Positions 8,470 through 16,582 of a stretch of 34,548 bases of DNA are shown here, piece after piece. Source of the stretch: an uncultured Lachnospiraceae bacterium (lineage in GTDB: Bacteria; Bacillota; Clostridia; Lachnospirales; Lachnospiraceae); assembly GCA_949155905.1 (NCBI GenBank), contig CASCWU010000035.1:1-34548 (forward strand), given 5' to 3'. Below the pieces are notes generated by a model. That model did not search any database, was not told the origin of the DNA, and saw only the letters and a program-made list of their open reading frames with translations. A program made the position numbers and the translations under genes. Numbering within the stretch: the first letter of the stretch is position 1; each line of letters begins with the position of its first letter.

Positions 8470-8997
8470 ATGAAAAAATATCGGAAATATAGCATTTTAC
8501 TCATACCCGGAAGTATCATTTTGATTGTGATTTTCGGATTTGTGTATCAAAAATGGAATCAACCAGATGAAAAGAAAATTATAGTAACATTAGAAGAAAA
8601 CAAAATAGAAAAGATAGTATGCACTAATGCGTATTTCCCAAGAGAAAAAAATGTCATTCTAACAGATTCCGAAAGTATTAAAATTATTTGCGAAGAATTT
8701 CAAAAAGTAACCTTTCAATATGTACCAAAATCCATAAAAGATAAACTATCTGAAATGAAAGAAAAAGTGGAAGAAAAAATAAAAGGAATGACAGTAGGAG
8801 GGTATTGTCAGTTATTAAAATTTTATAAAGAAGAAGATTCTATATTATTGACGATAGAAATAGAAAGCGATACTGAATTATTTCTTTATCGGAATGGCTA
8901 TACCTATCACTGTACTCTTCTGCAAGATTCAGAATTATCTAAGCGAATTTCTGATATGGTAGAGGAATATTGGGATAGAGTATGGGATGAAAATTAA
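8470..8997 (+). CDS. Membrane-anchored extracytoplasmic protein, unknown function
   Basis: A 175-residue protein with a short basic cytoplasmic start (MKKYRKY), one hydrophobic helix (SILLIPGSIILIVIFGFVYQ, residues 8-27) and an outside domain of about 145 residues. The latter is Lys/Glu rich with alternating beta-like strands (KIIVTLEENKIEKIVC, SILLTIEIESDTELFLY, GYTYHCTLLQ) and a helical stretch (KSIKDKLSEMKEKVEEKIKG). Two or three Cys could form a disulfide. AAGGAG at 8456-8461 precedes ATG 8470. A broken second copy of the start of this gene lies at 9040. Family not recognised; single-helix anchored secreted proteins of this kind are common in Lachnospiraceae and fit the general theme of the array downstream. 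Confidence 0.7.
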   Translation: MKKYRKYSILLIPGSIILIVIFGFVYQKWNQPDEKKIIVTLEENKIEKIVCTNAYFPREKNVILTDSESIKIICEEFQKVTFQYVPKSIKDKLSEMKEKVEEKIKGMTVGGYCQLLKFYKEEDSILLTIEIESDTELFLYRNGYTYHCTLLQDSELSKRISDMVEEYWDRVWDEN

Positions 8998-9039
8998 GAT
9001 AGAACAAGGGGCAAAATAATGGAAACAGGAATAGTTTAT

Positions 9040-9140
9040 ATGAAAAATATCTCAAATATAGCATTTTGTCAATCCTGGGAATTATCATTCTAACTATGCT
9101 TGCAGGATTTGTCTACAAAAATTTCTGCGCTTGCATATAA
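9040..9140 (+). pseudogene. Truncated, frameshifted paralogue of the gene at 8470
   Basis: The nucleotide sequence repeats the start of the gene at 8470 (TTTATATGAAAAA, then AAATATAGCATTTT). After restoring one A in the run 9043-9047 it reads MKKYLKYSILSILGIIILTM and LAGFVYKNF before a stop at 9138-9140. As written it reads MKNISNIAFCQSWELSF and stops. Only the membrane anchor remains, so this is a relic of a tandem duplication. Confidence 0.7.
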
Positions 9141-9506
9141 CAAAAAATAGTGTAGGAGACGCCATAAGAAGAGGCTATAAGGAAAAGCTTTATGTTGTTT
9201 CCTAACTTTAGAAAAAGAGGTTAGAAAAAGAAAAAAGATAGCAAGGAAATCGGGAAGCCATATCAGGCAAAATCCACGAGGGACTTGTTATTTTTTTGCA
9301 CTTTTTTCGGTGTCTTTTGGATTTTAGGAAATAGAATAGCAGGAAAAGGATAGCAGGAAAGGAATAGAAGGAAAAGGGATGGTGAGATTTGGAGAAATTT
9401 TTACAGAGAAATAGGGGATTTTCCGGAAACAGGAAGGGTATTGTGGATAAAGTATAAATTATTTGTAAAAAAATATGAAATTGTTCTAAACAATAAAGAG
9501 GCTTCC
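9141..9506. other. Purine-rich intergenic stretch with degenerate repeats
   Basis: No gene found. A degenerate tandem repeat of the type GGAAATAGAATAGCAGGAAAAGGATAGC-like units (about 14 nt, imperfect) runs from about 9326 to 9378. The rest is GA-rich on the + strand, as is much of the array that follows. Confidence 0.4.
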
Positions 9507-9535
9507 TTGACAAAACAGTTTATGAATTATAAAAT
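9507..9535 (+). promoter_or_regulatory. Sigma-A-type promoter of the secreted-protein array
   Basis: A perfect TTGACA (9507-9512) is followed after 17 nt by TAAAAT (9530-9535); TATAAA at a 15-nt spacing overlaps it. Transcription would begin near 9542, leaving an untranslated leader of about 70 nt before the ATG at 9611. This is the only strong promoter seen ahead of the array, suggesting that several of the following genes are co-transcribed. Confidence 0.75.
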
Positions 9536-9594
9536 ATAGATAGAAATTTTAGAAAAATGATGAAAAATATATGTAAAATGATTACTAGATAAAA

Positions 9595-9603
9595 GGGGGG
9601 GGG
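9595..9603 (+). repeat. G9 tract forming the ribosome binding site of the lipoprotein
   Basis: Nine consecutive G sit 7 nt before ATG 9611 and act as the only purine-rich ribosome binding candidate. A homopolymer of this length is prone to slippage, which could alter spacing and so expression. This is inference. Confidence 0.6.
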
Positions 9604-9610
9604 CTACAAA

Positions 9611-11104
9611 ATGACTAAGAAAAAGAGAAAAATTTATAAAAATTTAATAATATTGTCTTGCCTGTTTTCAGGGTTTCTCTTTTTGTTTTCTGCCTGTAAG
9701 GGAAGTGGATCAGAGAGAAATCTACCAGAAGGAAAATCATCGGAAGAGGAATTACCAGAAGAAGAAGTACCAGACGAGACAGACTTAGGAGAAATTTTAA
9801 AAGAATCATCAAAAAAGGAACGCTTAGAGGGAGAACAATCAGAAGAATCCCCAAAAGAAGAGCCGTCTCCTCTACAAAAGGCTACCCCAGGAGAAGAGAT
9901 AGAACCGGAGCTTTTCTCTTTGAAAACAGAGTATGAAGCCTATCCGCCTGGAACAAGCCAAATTTACTGTATTCTGAATGGCTATTGCGACAGACAGCTT
10001 TTTTATGGCTGCCAGACGGGGATAGAGGTGCTGCTGGACGATGGATGGTATACGCTTCCTTATACGGAAGACGCTTGTTTTAATATGGTGCTGCATGGGG
10101 CAAAGGGGACAGGAGAATGGTCGTATGATGAGGTTTGTCTGACAAAGTTTGATTATGCGTTTCCAGAAGGGACGTACCGGGTAGTATTTCCTTGTTGCTT
10201 AGACGAATATGAGCCGAGTGCAGGGAAAGATTTAGACCATGTGCTGTATGCAAAGTTTCAGATTCAAAAGGATGCCAAGCGGCTGACTTTTTGTGATATT
10301 GAAAATCAGAGCCTCGATCCAATGCAGGCGATAGCAGAGGGCTGTGTGGTGCTGCAGAACGGACAGTATGAGAACGAAGAACAGGCGGAAGCCTTTATTC
10401 GGAAAGCCAGTTTGAGGATTCCTTGCCGGATGAGGGTGGTGGACTGTGATGCCGGTGTGATTCGGGATCTGGATTATGGGCCGATTTTAACGCTTGCAGC
10501 GGGGAACTATTGGCTGACGACCAGAAGAGGAGAGGAGATCGAATCTCTAAAGTATGCTTTTTTGGGGAGCCGGAAGAAAAACGGCCAGACGGAGGTGGCT
10601 CTCAGCAGCTATCCTTGCCTGGAGGATGTCTGGGAAATGGGGATGGGCTTCCAGGCTGATTGGGATGTAGAGCCAATTTTGACACAGAAGGAAGGGCAGG
10701 AGCCGGAGTGGTATCGGGAGTGGATCGAATACTTGGAGCAGGCGGCGGCTGGCAGGATGGAAACCAGGTTGCCGGAGATGATGGTATCCAACCGTGCCGG
10801 GACAAAATGGATGAATTTGTCTTTTTGGGCGGATTCGGATGAAACCCAATCTTATATGGAGCTGGAGAGGTATGAAGGAAATGGAGGCTATATAAAAGGA
10901 GGAGCAGAAGTCTATCGGACATGGAACCGGGATTATCCGGTTTATGTGTTCCCGGTAGGGGAAGAGGATTTCGGCGTGTTGCTCCAACTGACGAATGGTA
11001 AATATGGAGCCAGGCGCTACAGCGGCGAGACCGGACGGGTGACGAAGCGTTTGTATGGAGAACGGGAAGAACTGCTCCAGGAATTGACAGAGATGGAGGA
11101 ATGA
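9611..11104 (+). CDS. Lipoprotein with Ig-like and DUF4362-like domains (B module)
   Basis: A 497-residue lipoprotein. The lipobox LFSAC places the acylated Cys at residue 29. A Glu/Pro-rich, negatively charged spacer of about 70 residues follows, then a Big_14-type bacterial Ig-like domain (about 100-230; LKTEYEAYPPGTSQIYCILN, DDGWYTLPY, FPEGTYRVVFP). Next is a segment resembling DUF4362 (about 240-340; EGCVVLQNGQYENEEQAEAF, MRVVDCDAG, IRDLDYG). A C-terminal domain ends with YPVYVFPVGEEDFGVLLQ. The same Ig-to-C-terminus series forms the second half of the two following large proteins, so this gene is a standalone B module. It is the first gene behind the promoter at 9507; its stop overlaps the next small ORF by four bases (ATGA). 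It should sit on the outer face of the membrane. Function unknown. Domain names are from recognition of pattern, not a database search. Confidence 0.75.
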   Translation: MTKKKRKIYKNLIILSCLFSGFLFLFSACKGSGSERNLPEGKSSEEELPEEEVPDETDLGEILKESSKKERLEGEQSEESPKEEPSPLQKATPGEEIEPELFSLKTEYEAYPPGTSQIYCILNGYCDRQLFYGCQTGIEVLLDDGWYTLPYTEDACFNMVLHGAKGTGEWSYDEVCLTKFDYAFPEGTYRVVFPCCLDEYEPSAGKDLDHVLYAKFQIQKDAKRLTFCDIENQSLDPMQAIAEGCVVLQNGQYENEEQAEAFIRKASLRIPCRMRVVDCDAGVIRDLDYGPILTLAAGNYWLTTRRGEEIESLKYAFLGSRKKNGQTEVALSSYPCLEDVWEMGMGFQADWDVEPILTQKEGQEPEWYREWIEYLEQAAAGRMETRLPEMMVSNRAGTKWMNLSFWADSDETQSYMELERYEGNGGYIKGGAEVYRTWNRDYPVYVFPVGEEDFGVLLQLTNGKYGARRYSGETGRVTKRLYGEREELLQELTEMEE

Positions 11105-11253
11105 TCAAAAAAAGTCGGAGAGAAAAAAACAGCGGAATAGCAGGAGGGAGCGTCAGCTCAGAGAGAGAGCAACAGGTCAGAGAGAGCAACAGGCCAGAGA
11201 GGGAGCAGACAGAACCAAAGAAAAAAGCTAGAGCCAGAGAAAGAGGGAGTTAA
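11101..11253 (+). CDS. Small charged ORF, translationally coupled
   Basis: A 50-residue frame (MIKKSRREKNSGIAGGSVSS and on to KKKARARERGS) whose ATG overlaps the stop of the lipoprotein gene in an ATGA. It is almost entirely Lys, Arg, Glu, Gln and Ser. It resembles the basic cytoplasmic tails that precede the membrane helix in the next two proteins but has no helix itself. It may be a leftover of a deleted array member rather than a functional gene. Confidence 0.25.
   Translation: MIKKSRREKNSGIAGGSVSSEREQQVRESNRPEREQTEPKKKARARERGS
11159..11209 (+). repeat. Imperfect tandem repeat, GA-rich
   Basis: Units CAGAGAGAGAGCAACAGGT and CAGAGAGAGCAACAGGC are followed by a decayed third unit CAGAGAGGGAGCAGA. 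It lies in the purine-only-like spacer between the lipoprotein and the first A+B gene. Confidence 0.55.
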
Positions 11254-11347
11254 AAAAAGAGGGAGCTAAAAAGAGAAAGCCAGAAAAAGAAAGGCCTAAA
11301 AAAGAGGAAAAAGCAGAAGGAGTATCAGGAGAGGCGGGGGAAACAGG

Positions 11348-13891
11348 ATGAAATGTAAAACAGAGAATACTGAGAAAGGCAAAGCAGAAGACAGAAAAAA
11401 AGAGCAACAAAGTCGGCGGAAAATAGGAATTCTGGCGATGTCAGCAGCGGTAGTTCTGATAATTTTAGGAAGTATCTGTCTTTTGCTTCTTCCCAATAAG
11501 GCTGACTCAAAAGGGGAATGGAGAACACTCAGCAGGGAGGAGGCAACCTGGAATACAAGGGAAAGCCTCGATACCTCCAAAGAGCGTTTTAAGCGGTACG
11601 GGAAGTTAAAGAAAAACTATTTTTCACAAGATCGGCCAAAAGGAGTATCGGTTTGGGAAAAGGGCATTCCGGCCTGTACGCTGGGGGATATGTATCAAAG
11701 CGATCTTTGCGCGGTAATAACGGTGACGGCAGGATACGAAGAGGATAAAAACTATTTTGAAGCGGAGGCGGAGCAATATATATACGACCGCACGGGACGC
11801 TATGCCGATCATCTGTTTGTAAAAGACGCCCCGGCCAGAGCCATGTCCTTTTTTGGACGGATACCGGCAGAAGAGGGACAGCGTATGGCCGTATTTCTGG
11901 ATGTGGATAATTACGGAATTTGCACCGGCAAGCTGATTTGGAATTATTTCGTATCAGAGGACGGCTATGTCGTACCCATGACGGAGGATTACGACGATGG
12001 AAGAGAAGAGGATGAGGAGTATGTTGGGATGTGGGATTACGGCGGATACGCGCTGGAGGATTATCTGGCCGTTTTGCAGACCGGTTATCACCTCCAGGAA
12101 AGCCAGGAACGGAAAAAATGGGCGATTTATGAGTATTTAGGCCATGCCCTGGAGCTTTCGGCAGTACAGAAGATCAATGGGCCGCAGCTAGTCAGCGCCT
12201 GGGAAATGATACCAGAGGAAACCGGAGAAAGAAAAGAGGAAGGAAAAGAGAGTAACGAAGGAAAAACAGAACGCTTCCAGGTAATTGCTTTGGCAGAGGA
12301 GGTCTGGATCAACGAGGTGCTGCAGCAGAGAACCGGAAGTGGCAGCCTGACGCTGAAACGGGAGGGAAACGATTATAAGGTTCTTTCTGATACCATTGTA
12401 TGGAATCCGATTATCATGGAAAACGGACAGGCGGAAACATCAGAAGAGGAGCAGAAAGAGCGGCTGGAAAAGCTGGTCTGGAAAAATTATGAGGAGTGGA
12501 AGGAACGGGAAAAGGAGCAGAGCCGTTATGAACGGATTTGTGCTATCAAAGAAGTAAAACCAGTCGGAATTTTATCCCAGGCAAAACGGCTTCCGCTGGA
12601 ATCGGCAACTGATGATGGGGCGGAGGAGAGCAGCCAGGTAAAGCTGACTATGGAATATCCGGTGTATCCGTTAGAAACTACGCGGATTTACGGATTCGTG
12701 GAAAATACAGGAGAAACGGATATCTATTATTTCAACCAGGCGATAGACGTATGGAAGGACGGCCTCTGGCATCGTATCCCTTATCGGAGAGAAGTCGAAA
12801 GCTTAAAGGGGGCGGAAGTGTTGGCCAGGACAGATGATGCTTATATGGGAAATTTGCGGATGTGGGATTATGATTTTCCGCAGGGAAGGTATCGGGTCGT
12901 CCTGTGTTATTGGGGAGAGGACAGTTCTGCCGATGAAAAGGAATCCTACTACCGGGTTTGCGCGGAATTTGAGCTTCGCGCCGATGCAAAGCTGCCGGAG
13001 TTTGGAGAACTTGGCAGGCAGAGCCGGAAGGAAAAACGGGCGATTCGGGACGGCTGTGTAGTGCTTCAAAACGGAACCTACCGGAATGAGAAGCAGGCAG
13101 AATTGTTTTTCCATAAGGCAATTTTAGGGATTCCCAGTAAGCTGCGGCTGGTCGATAACGACGAAGGGCTGATAAAAGAGTTTGCCTGTAAACGTACTTA
13201 TCAGGGTATCTACCCGGGAATCGTATATACGGTGACAATCCAAAAGGGCGACGATAGGAAAACAGTAACCTATCCTTTTTTCGATATAAGAATAGAGGAA
13301 GGAAGAACCGCCTTTATTTTTACGACTTACGATGGAGTGGAGGATTCGGATAGCATCGAGGTTTCTTATACCGCCAGGCAAGGGGAGAATATAGAAAATC
13401 TGGGGATTACCTGGCCGGAGGGAATCGGAGTGTGGTATCCGTGGGATAGCGTAACGGTACTGTCCCAGCCGCAGGGGAAGGAGGCCGAATGGTTTCTAAG
13501 GCTGGCAGAACAGGCACGGAAAAAGGTCGTACTCCATTTCGATAGTCCGAAGATGATAGTATATAATCAGGCATCGACTGGGAGGATGCACTTTTTCTAC
13601 TCAGAGGCCTTCGGGGAGGCGGGCTGGAACTTGTATGACAACCAGGCTGTTTCTTATGATTCGTATCGGACTGGGAAACAGTACACGTTGCAGGGGGAGT
13701 ATCCGGTTTACGTTTTTCCGATAGGCGAGGAGGATTTCGGGGTGTTGTTCCAAAGGAAGGACAACTGCTGTCTGGGCAGGCATTACCGGGGCAAGGACGG
13801 AGAGCTTCTGGGAATTGTAGAGGGAAGCCCGGACGAGGTTATCCGGAAACTGCGGGAAGCAGGAGAGGAGAGGGAACAGGATGGACTATAA
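11348..13891 (+). CDS. Large membrane-anchored two-module protein (A+B), copy 1
   Basis: An 847-residue protein. It has a basic, hydrophilic cytoplasmic start (about 25 residues), one membrane helix (about 26-48; IGILAMSAAVVLIILGSICL), then module A (about 65-390) with landmarks TWNTRESLDTS, SDLCAVITVTAGYEEDK, AEQYIYDRTGRYAD, GRIPAEEGQRMAVFLDV, EDGYVVPMTEDY and EYVGMWDYGGYALEDYL. A charged helix (YEEWKEREKEQSRYERI) leads into module B: Big_14-type Ig (about 430-550; LTMEYPVYPLETTRIYGFVE), DUF4362-like segment (DGCVVLQNGTYRNEKQAE, near 568) and C-terminal YPVYVFPIGEEDFGVLFQ. N-in/C-out topology is expected, so both modules face outside. There is no catalytic motif and no cell-wall sorting signal. 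A GA-rich site (GAGGCGGGGG) precedes ATG 11348. Its last 11 bases overlap the start of the next gene, a close paralogue, showing recent duplication. Function unknown. Confidence 0.75.
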   Translation: MKCKTENTEKGKAEDRKKEQQSRRKIGILAMSAAVVLIILGSICLLLLPNKADSKGEWRTLSREEATWNTRESLDTSKERFKRYGKLKKNYFSQDRPKGVSVWEKGIPACTLGDMYQSDLCAVITVTAGYEEDKNYFEAEAEQYIYDRTGRYADHLFVKDAPARAMSFFGRIPAEEGQRMAVFLDVDNYGICTGKLIWNYFVSEDGYVVPMTEDYDDGREEDEEYVGMWDYGGYALEDYLAVLQTGYHLQESQERKKWAIYEYLGHALELSAVQKINGPQLVSAWEMIPEETGERKEEGKESNEGKTERFQVIALAEEVWINEVLQQRTGSGSLTLKREGNDYKVLSDTIVWNPIIMENGQAETSEEEQKERLEKLVWKNYEEWKEREKEQSRYERICAIKEVKPVGILSQAKRLPLESATDDGAEESSQVKLTMEYPVYPLETTRIYGFVENTGETDIYYFNQAIDVWKDGLWHRIPYRREVESLKGAEVLARTDDAYMGNLRMWDYDFPQGRYRVVLCYWGEDSSADEKESYYRVCAEFELRADAKLPEFGELGRQSRKEKRAIRDGCVVLQNGTYRNEKQAELFFHKAILGIPSKLRLVDNDEGLIKEFACKRTYQGIYPGIVYTVTIQKGDDRKTVTYPFFDIRIEEGRTAFIFTTYDGVEDSDSIEVSYTARQGENIENLGITWPEGIGVWYPWDSVTVLSQPQGKEAEWFLRLAEQARKKVVLHFDSPKMIVYNQASTGRMHFFYSEAFGEAGWNLYDNQAVSYDSYRTGKQYTLQGEYPVYVFPIGEEDFGVLFQRKDNCCLGRHYRGKDGELLGIVEGSPDEVIRKLREAGEEREQDGL

Positions 13892-16466
13892 AACAGAGAA
13901 TACTGAGAAAGGCAAAGCAAAAGACAGAAAGATGGGGCAACGAAATCAGCAAAACCAGCAGAATCAGAAAGGTCAGAAGAACCAGAAAAACCCAAAAAGC
14001 CAGAAAAATCAATGGAATCAGGGGGAATTACGAAATAGGCGAAAAATAGGGATTCTGGCGATGGCAGCAATAGCGGTTTTGATAATTTTAGGCAGTATCT
14101 GTTTTTTGCTGCTTCAGAATAAGGTTGGCTCAAAAGGGGAGTGGAAAACACGTGGCAAAGAAGAGGAAACCTGGAACACACGGGAAAGCCTCGATACCTC
14201 CAGAGCGCGTTCCAAGCGGTATGAGAAGTTAAAGAAGGACTATTTTCCAGAAGACCGGCCAAGAGGGGTATCGGTCTGGGAGGAGGGCGTTCCGGCCTGT
14301 ACGCTGGGGGATATGTATCAAAGTGATCTTTGCGCGATAATAACGGTGACGGCAGGATACGAAGAGGACAAAAACTATTTTGAAGCAGAGGCAGAGCAGT
14401 ATATATACGACCGCACGGGACGCTATGCCGATCAGTTGCTGATAAAAGAAACCGTTTTAAAGCCGTTTGTGTTCTATGGACGGATACCGGCAGAAGAGGG
14501 ACAGCGTATGGTCGTGTTTCTGGATGTGGATGATTACGGAATTTGTATCGGAAAGCTGATTTGGAATTATTTTGTATCAGAAGACGGCTATGTCGTGCCA
14601 ATGACAGAGGATTACGACGATGAAAGAGAAGAGGATGAGGAGTATGTCGGGATGTGGGACTATGGCGGATACGCACTGGAGGATTATCTGGCCGTTTTAC
14701 AGAATGGTTATCACATCCAGGAAAGACAGGAGAGGAAAAAATGGGCGATTTACGAGTATTTGGGCCATGCCCTGGAGCTTTCGGTAGTGCAGAAGCTCAA
14801 CGGGCCGAAGCTGGTCAGCGCCTGGGAAATAGTATCAGAGGAAACAGAACGCTTCGAGGTAATTGCCCTGGCAGAAGAGATCTGGGTCAAGGATGTGCTG
14901 CAGCAAGCTATCGGAAGCGGAACCCTGACACTGAAACGGGAGGGAAACGACTATACGGTTCTTTCCGATACCATTGTGTGGAATCCGATTGTTACGGAAA
15001 GCGGGCAGGCGGAAGCAGCCGAAGAAGATAACCTGGAGGAAGAGCAGACAAAACGTCTGGAACAACTGGCCTGGGAGAATTATGAGGAATGGAAGAGACT
15101 GGAAAGGGAGGAGAACCGTTATGAACGGATCCGCGCGTTCAAAGAGGTAAAACCGGTTGGGATCACCTCCCGGACAGAATGGTTTCCTCTGGAACTGGCA
15201 GATCATACGGGAATGTCAGAGAGCGATGACGTCAGGCTGACGTTGGAATATCCGGCGTATCCGCTGGGAACAGGAGGGATTTACGGGATTCTGGAAAATA
15301 CAGGAGAAGCCATAATTTATTATGGCAGCGTAGAGATAGAGGTGTGGAAGGAGGGGATCTGGTACAGTATCCCCCATCACCGGGGAATTGGACAGCTTCT
15401 CATGCAGCCTGCATTGACGGGCAGGACAGAGAGTGGTTTTGGAGAAAATCTGCGGAGTTGGGAGTATGATTTCCCGCAGGGCAGGTATCGGATCGTGGTG
15501 GGCTATTATGTAGAGGATGGCCGTCCTTCTTATGAAAAAACCTATGACCATATGGTCTGTGCGGAATTTGAGCTTCGCGTCGATGTAGAGCCGACGAGAT
15601 TCGGAAAGCTTAGTGAACAGAGCCAGAAGGAAAAGCAGGCGATTAAGGATGGCTGCGTGGTGCTGCAAAACGGAACCTACCGGAACCGGGAGCAGGCAGA
15701 AGCGTTTTTCCGTAAGGCAGCGTTGGGGATTCCCTGCCGTATGCGGCTGGTAGACAACGACCGGGGGATTGTGCAGGACATTACCAGTGAAGGCTCTTAC
15801 AGAGGAGGTGTTATCGGGAAGGTATATACTGTGACGACCAGAAAGGGAGGGAACATCGAACGGATAGAATATCCGTTTCTGGATATCAAGAAGCGGGAAG
15901 GGAAAACAGCGCTTGTCTTTACGACGTATAATGGATTAAAGGATTCAGACAGCTTAGGCGCCAACTATATGATTGGCTGGGAGGAAAAAGAGGGAATCTG
16001 CGGAGTTGCCTGGCCAGAGGAAATCGGGGCTCTATATCCGTGGGACAGCATGACGGTACTGCCCCAGCCACAAGGAGGGGAAACAAAGTGGTTTTCAGAG
16101 CTGGCAGAAAAAGTACGGAAAAATGCGGTGTCCCGTCATATCGGGAATTTGACAGCGATGGTAGTGCCAAATCGGGCGGCAACCAGAAGAATGGCGCTTT
16201 CTTATCTGGAATCCTGGGAAACGGCAGGCTTGGATCTGTATGGCTATCGGGGAAGTCCGGATCTGCTGGAGGAAAACTATCCGCTGCAAAAGGAGCATCC
16301 GATTTATATTTTCCCGGTGGGCGAAACGGATTTCGGGGTGCTGTTCCGGAAAGAGGACGGCGGCTACTTTGGCAGATGCTACTGCGGAGAGGATGGAAAG
16401 GTGATAAAAACGGTAGAGGGCAGCAGGGAAAGCATCGTTCAGCAGTTGCGGAGAGAAGGAAAATAG
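13881..16466 (+). CDS. Large membrane-anchored two-module protein (A+B), copy 2
   Basis: An 861-residue paralogue of the preceding protein with the same order: cytoplasmic tail, membrane helix (about 54-76; IGILAMAAIAVLIILGSICF), module A, helical linker (YERIRAFKEVKPVGI near 412), Ig domain (LTLEYPAYPLGTGGIYGILE), DUF4362-like segment (DGCVVLQNGTYRNREQAE near 590) and C-terminal YIFPVGETDFGVLFRK. Module A is nearly identical to copy 1 over long stretches (for example CTLGDMYQSDLCA, AEAEQYIYDRTGRYAD), while the Ig region is more different. The cytoplasmic tail is expanded by a Gln/Asn/Lys low-complexity run (about residues 22-50) encoded by a slippery 9-nt-type repeat. The ATG overlaps the upstream gene by 11 nt, so the two are probably translated in a coupled way. 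Function unknown. Confidence 0.75.
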   Translation: MDYKTENTEKGKAKDRKMGQRNQQNQQNQKGQKNQKNPKSQKNQWNQGELRNRRKIGILAMAAIAVLIILGSICFLLLQNKVGSKGEWKTRGKEEETWNTRESLDTSRARSKRYEKLKKDYFPEDRPRGVSVWEEGVPACTLGDMYQSDLCAIITVTAGYEEDKNYFEAEAEQYIYDRTGRYADQLLIKETVLKPFVFYGRIPAEEGQRMVVFLDVDDYGICIGKLIWNYFVSEDGYVVPMTEDYDDEREEDEEYVGMWDYGGYALEDYLAVLQNGYHIQERQERKKWAIYEYLGHALELSVVQKLNGPKLVSAWEIVSEETERFEVIALAEEIWVKDVLQQAIGSGTLTLKREGNDYTVLSDTIVWNPIVTESGQAEAAEEDNLEEEQTKRLEQLAWENYEEWKRLEREENRYERIRAFKEVKPVGITSRTEWFPLELADHTGMSESDDVRLTLEYPAYPLGTGGIYGILENTGEAIIYYGSVEIEVWKEGIWYSIPHHRGIGQLLMQPALTGRTESGFGENLRSWEYDFPQGRYRIVVGYYVEDGRPSYEKTYDHMVCAEFELRVDVEPTRFGKLSEQSQKEKQAIKDGCVVLQNGTYRNREQAEAFFRKAALGIPCRMRLVDNDRGIVQDITSEGSYRGGVIGKVYTVTTRKGGNIERIEYPFLDIKKREGKTALVFTTYNGLKDSDSLGANYMIGWEEKEGICGVAWPEEIGALYPWDSMTVLPQPQGGETKWFSELAEKVRKNAVSRHIGNLTAMVVPNRAATRRMALSYLESWETAGLDLYGYRGSPDLLEENYPLQKEHPIYIFPVGETDFGVLFRKEDGGYFGRCYCGEDGKVIKTVEGSRESIVQQLRREGK
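13946..14031 (+). repeat. Low-complexity codon repeat for Gln/Asn/Lys
   Basis: Repeats of CAG/CAA, AAC/AAT and AAA codons with roughly 9-nt periodicity (units like AACCAGAAA) encode a Q/N/K-rich cytoplasmic tail. The run is absent from the paralogue starting at 11348, consistent with expansion by slippage. Confidence 0.6.
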
Positions 16467-16582
16467 CAGTTAGAAATTGCAGGAAGCACTGAAAGCAAAG
16501 AAATGAAAAATAGGGAAGTAAGGAAAAACAAGTAAAGAAAAGGGAATAAAGAAAAGAGAGTAACGGAAGGGGGAAGGCTGTT

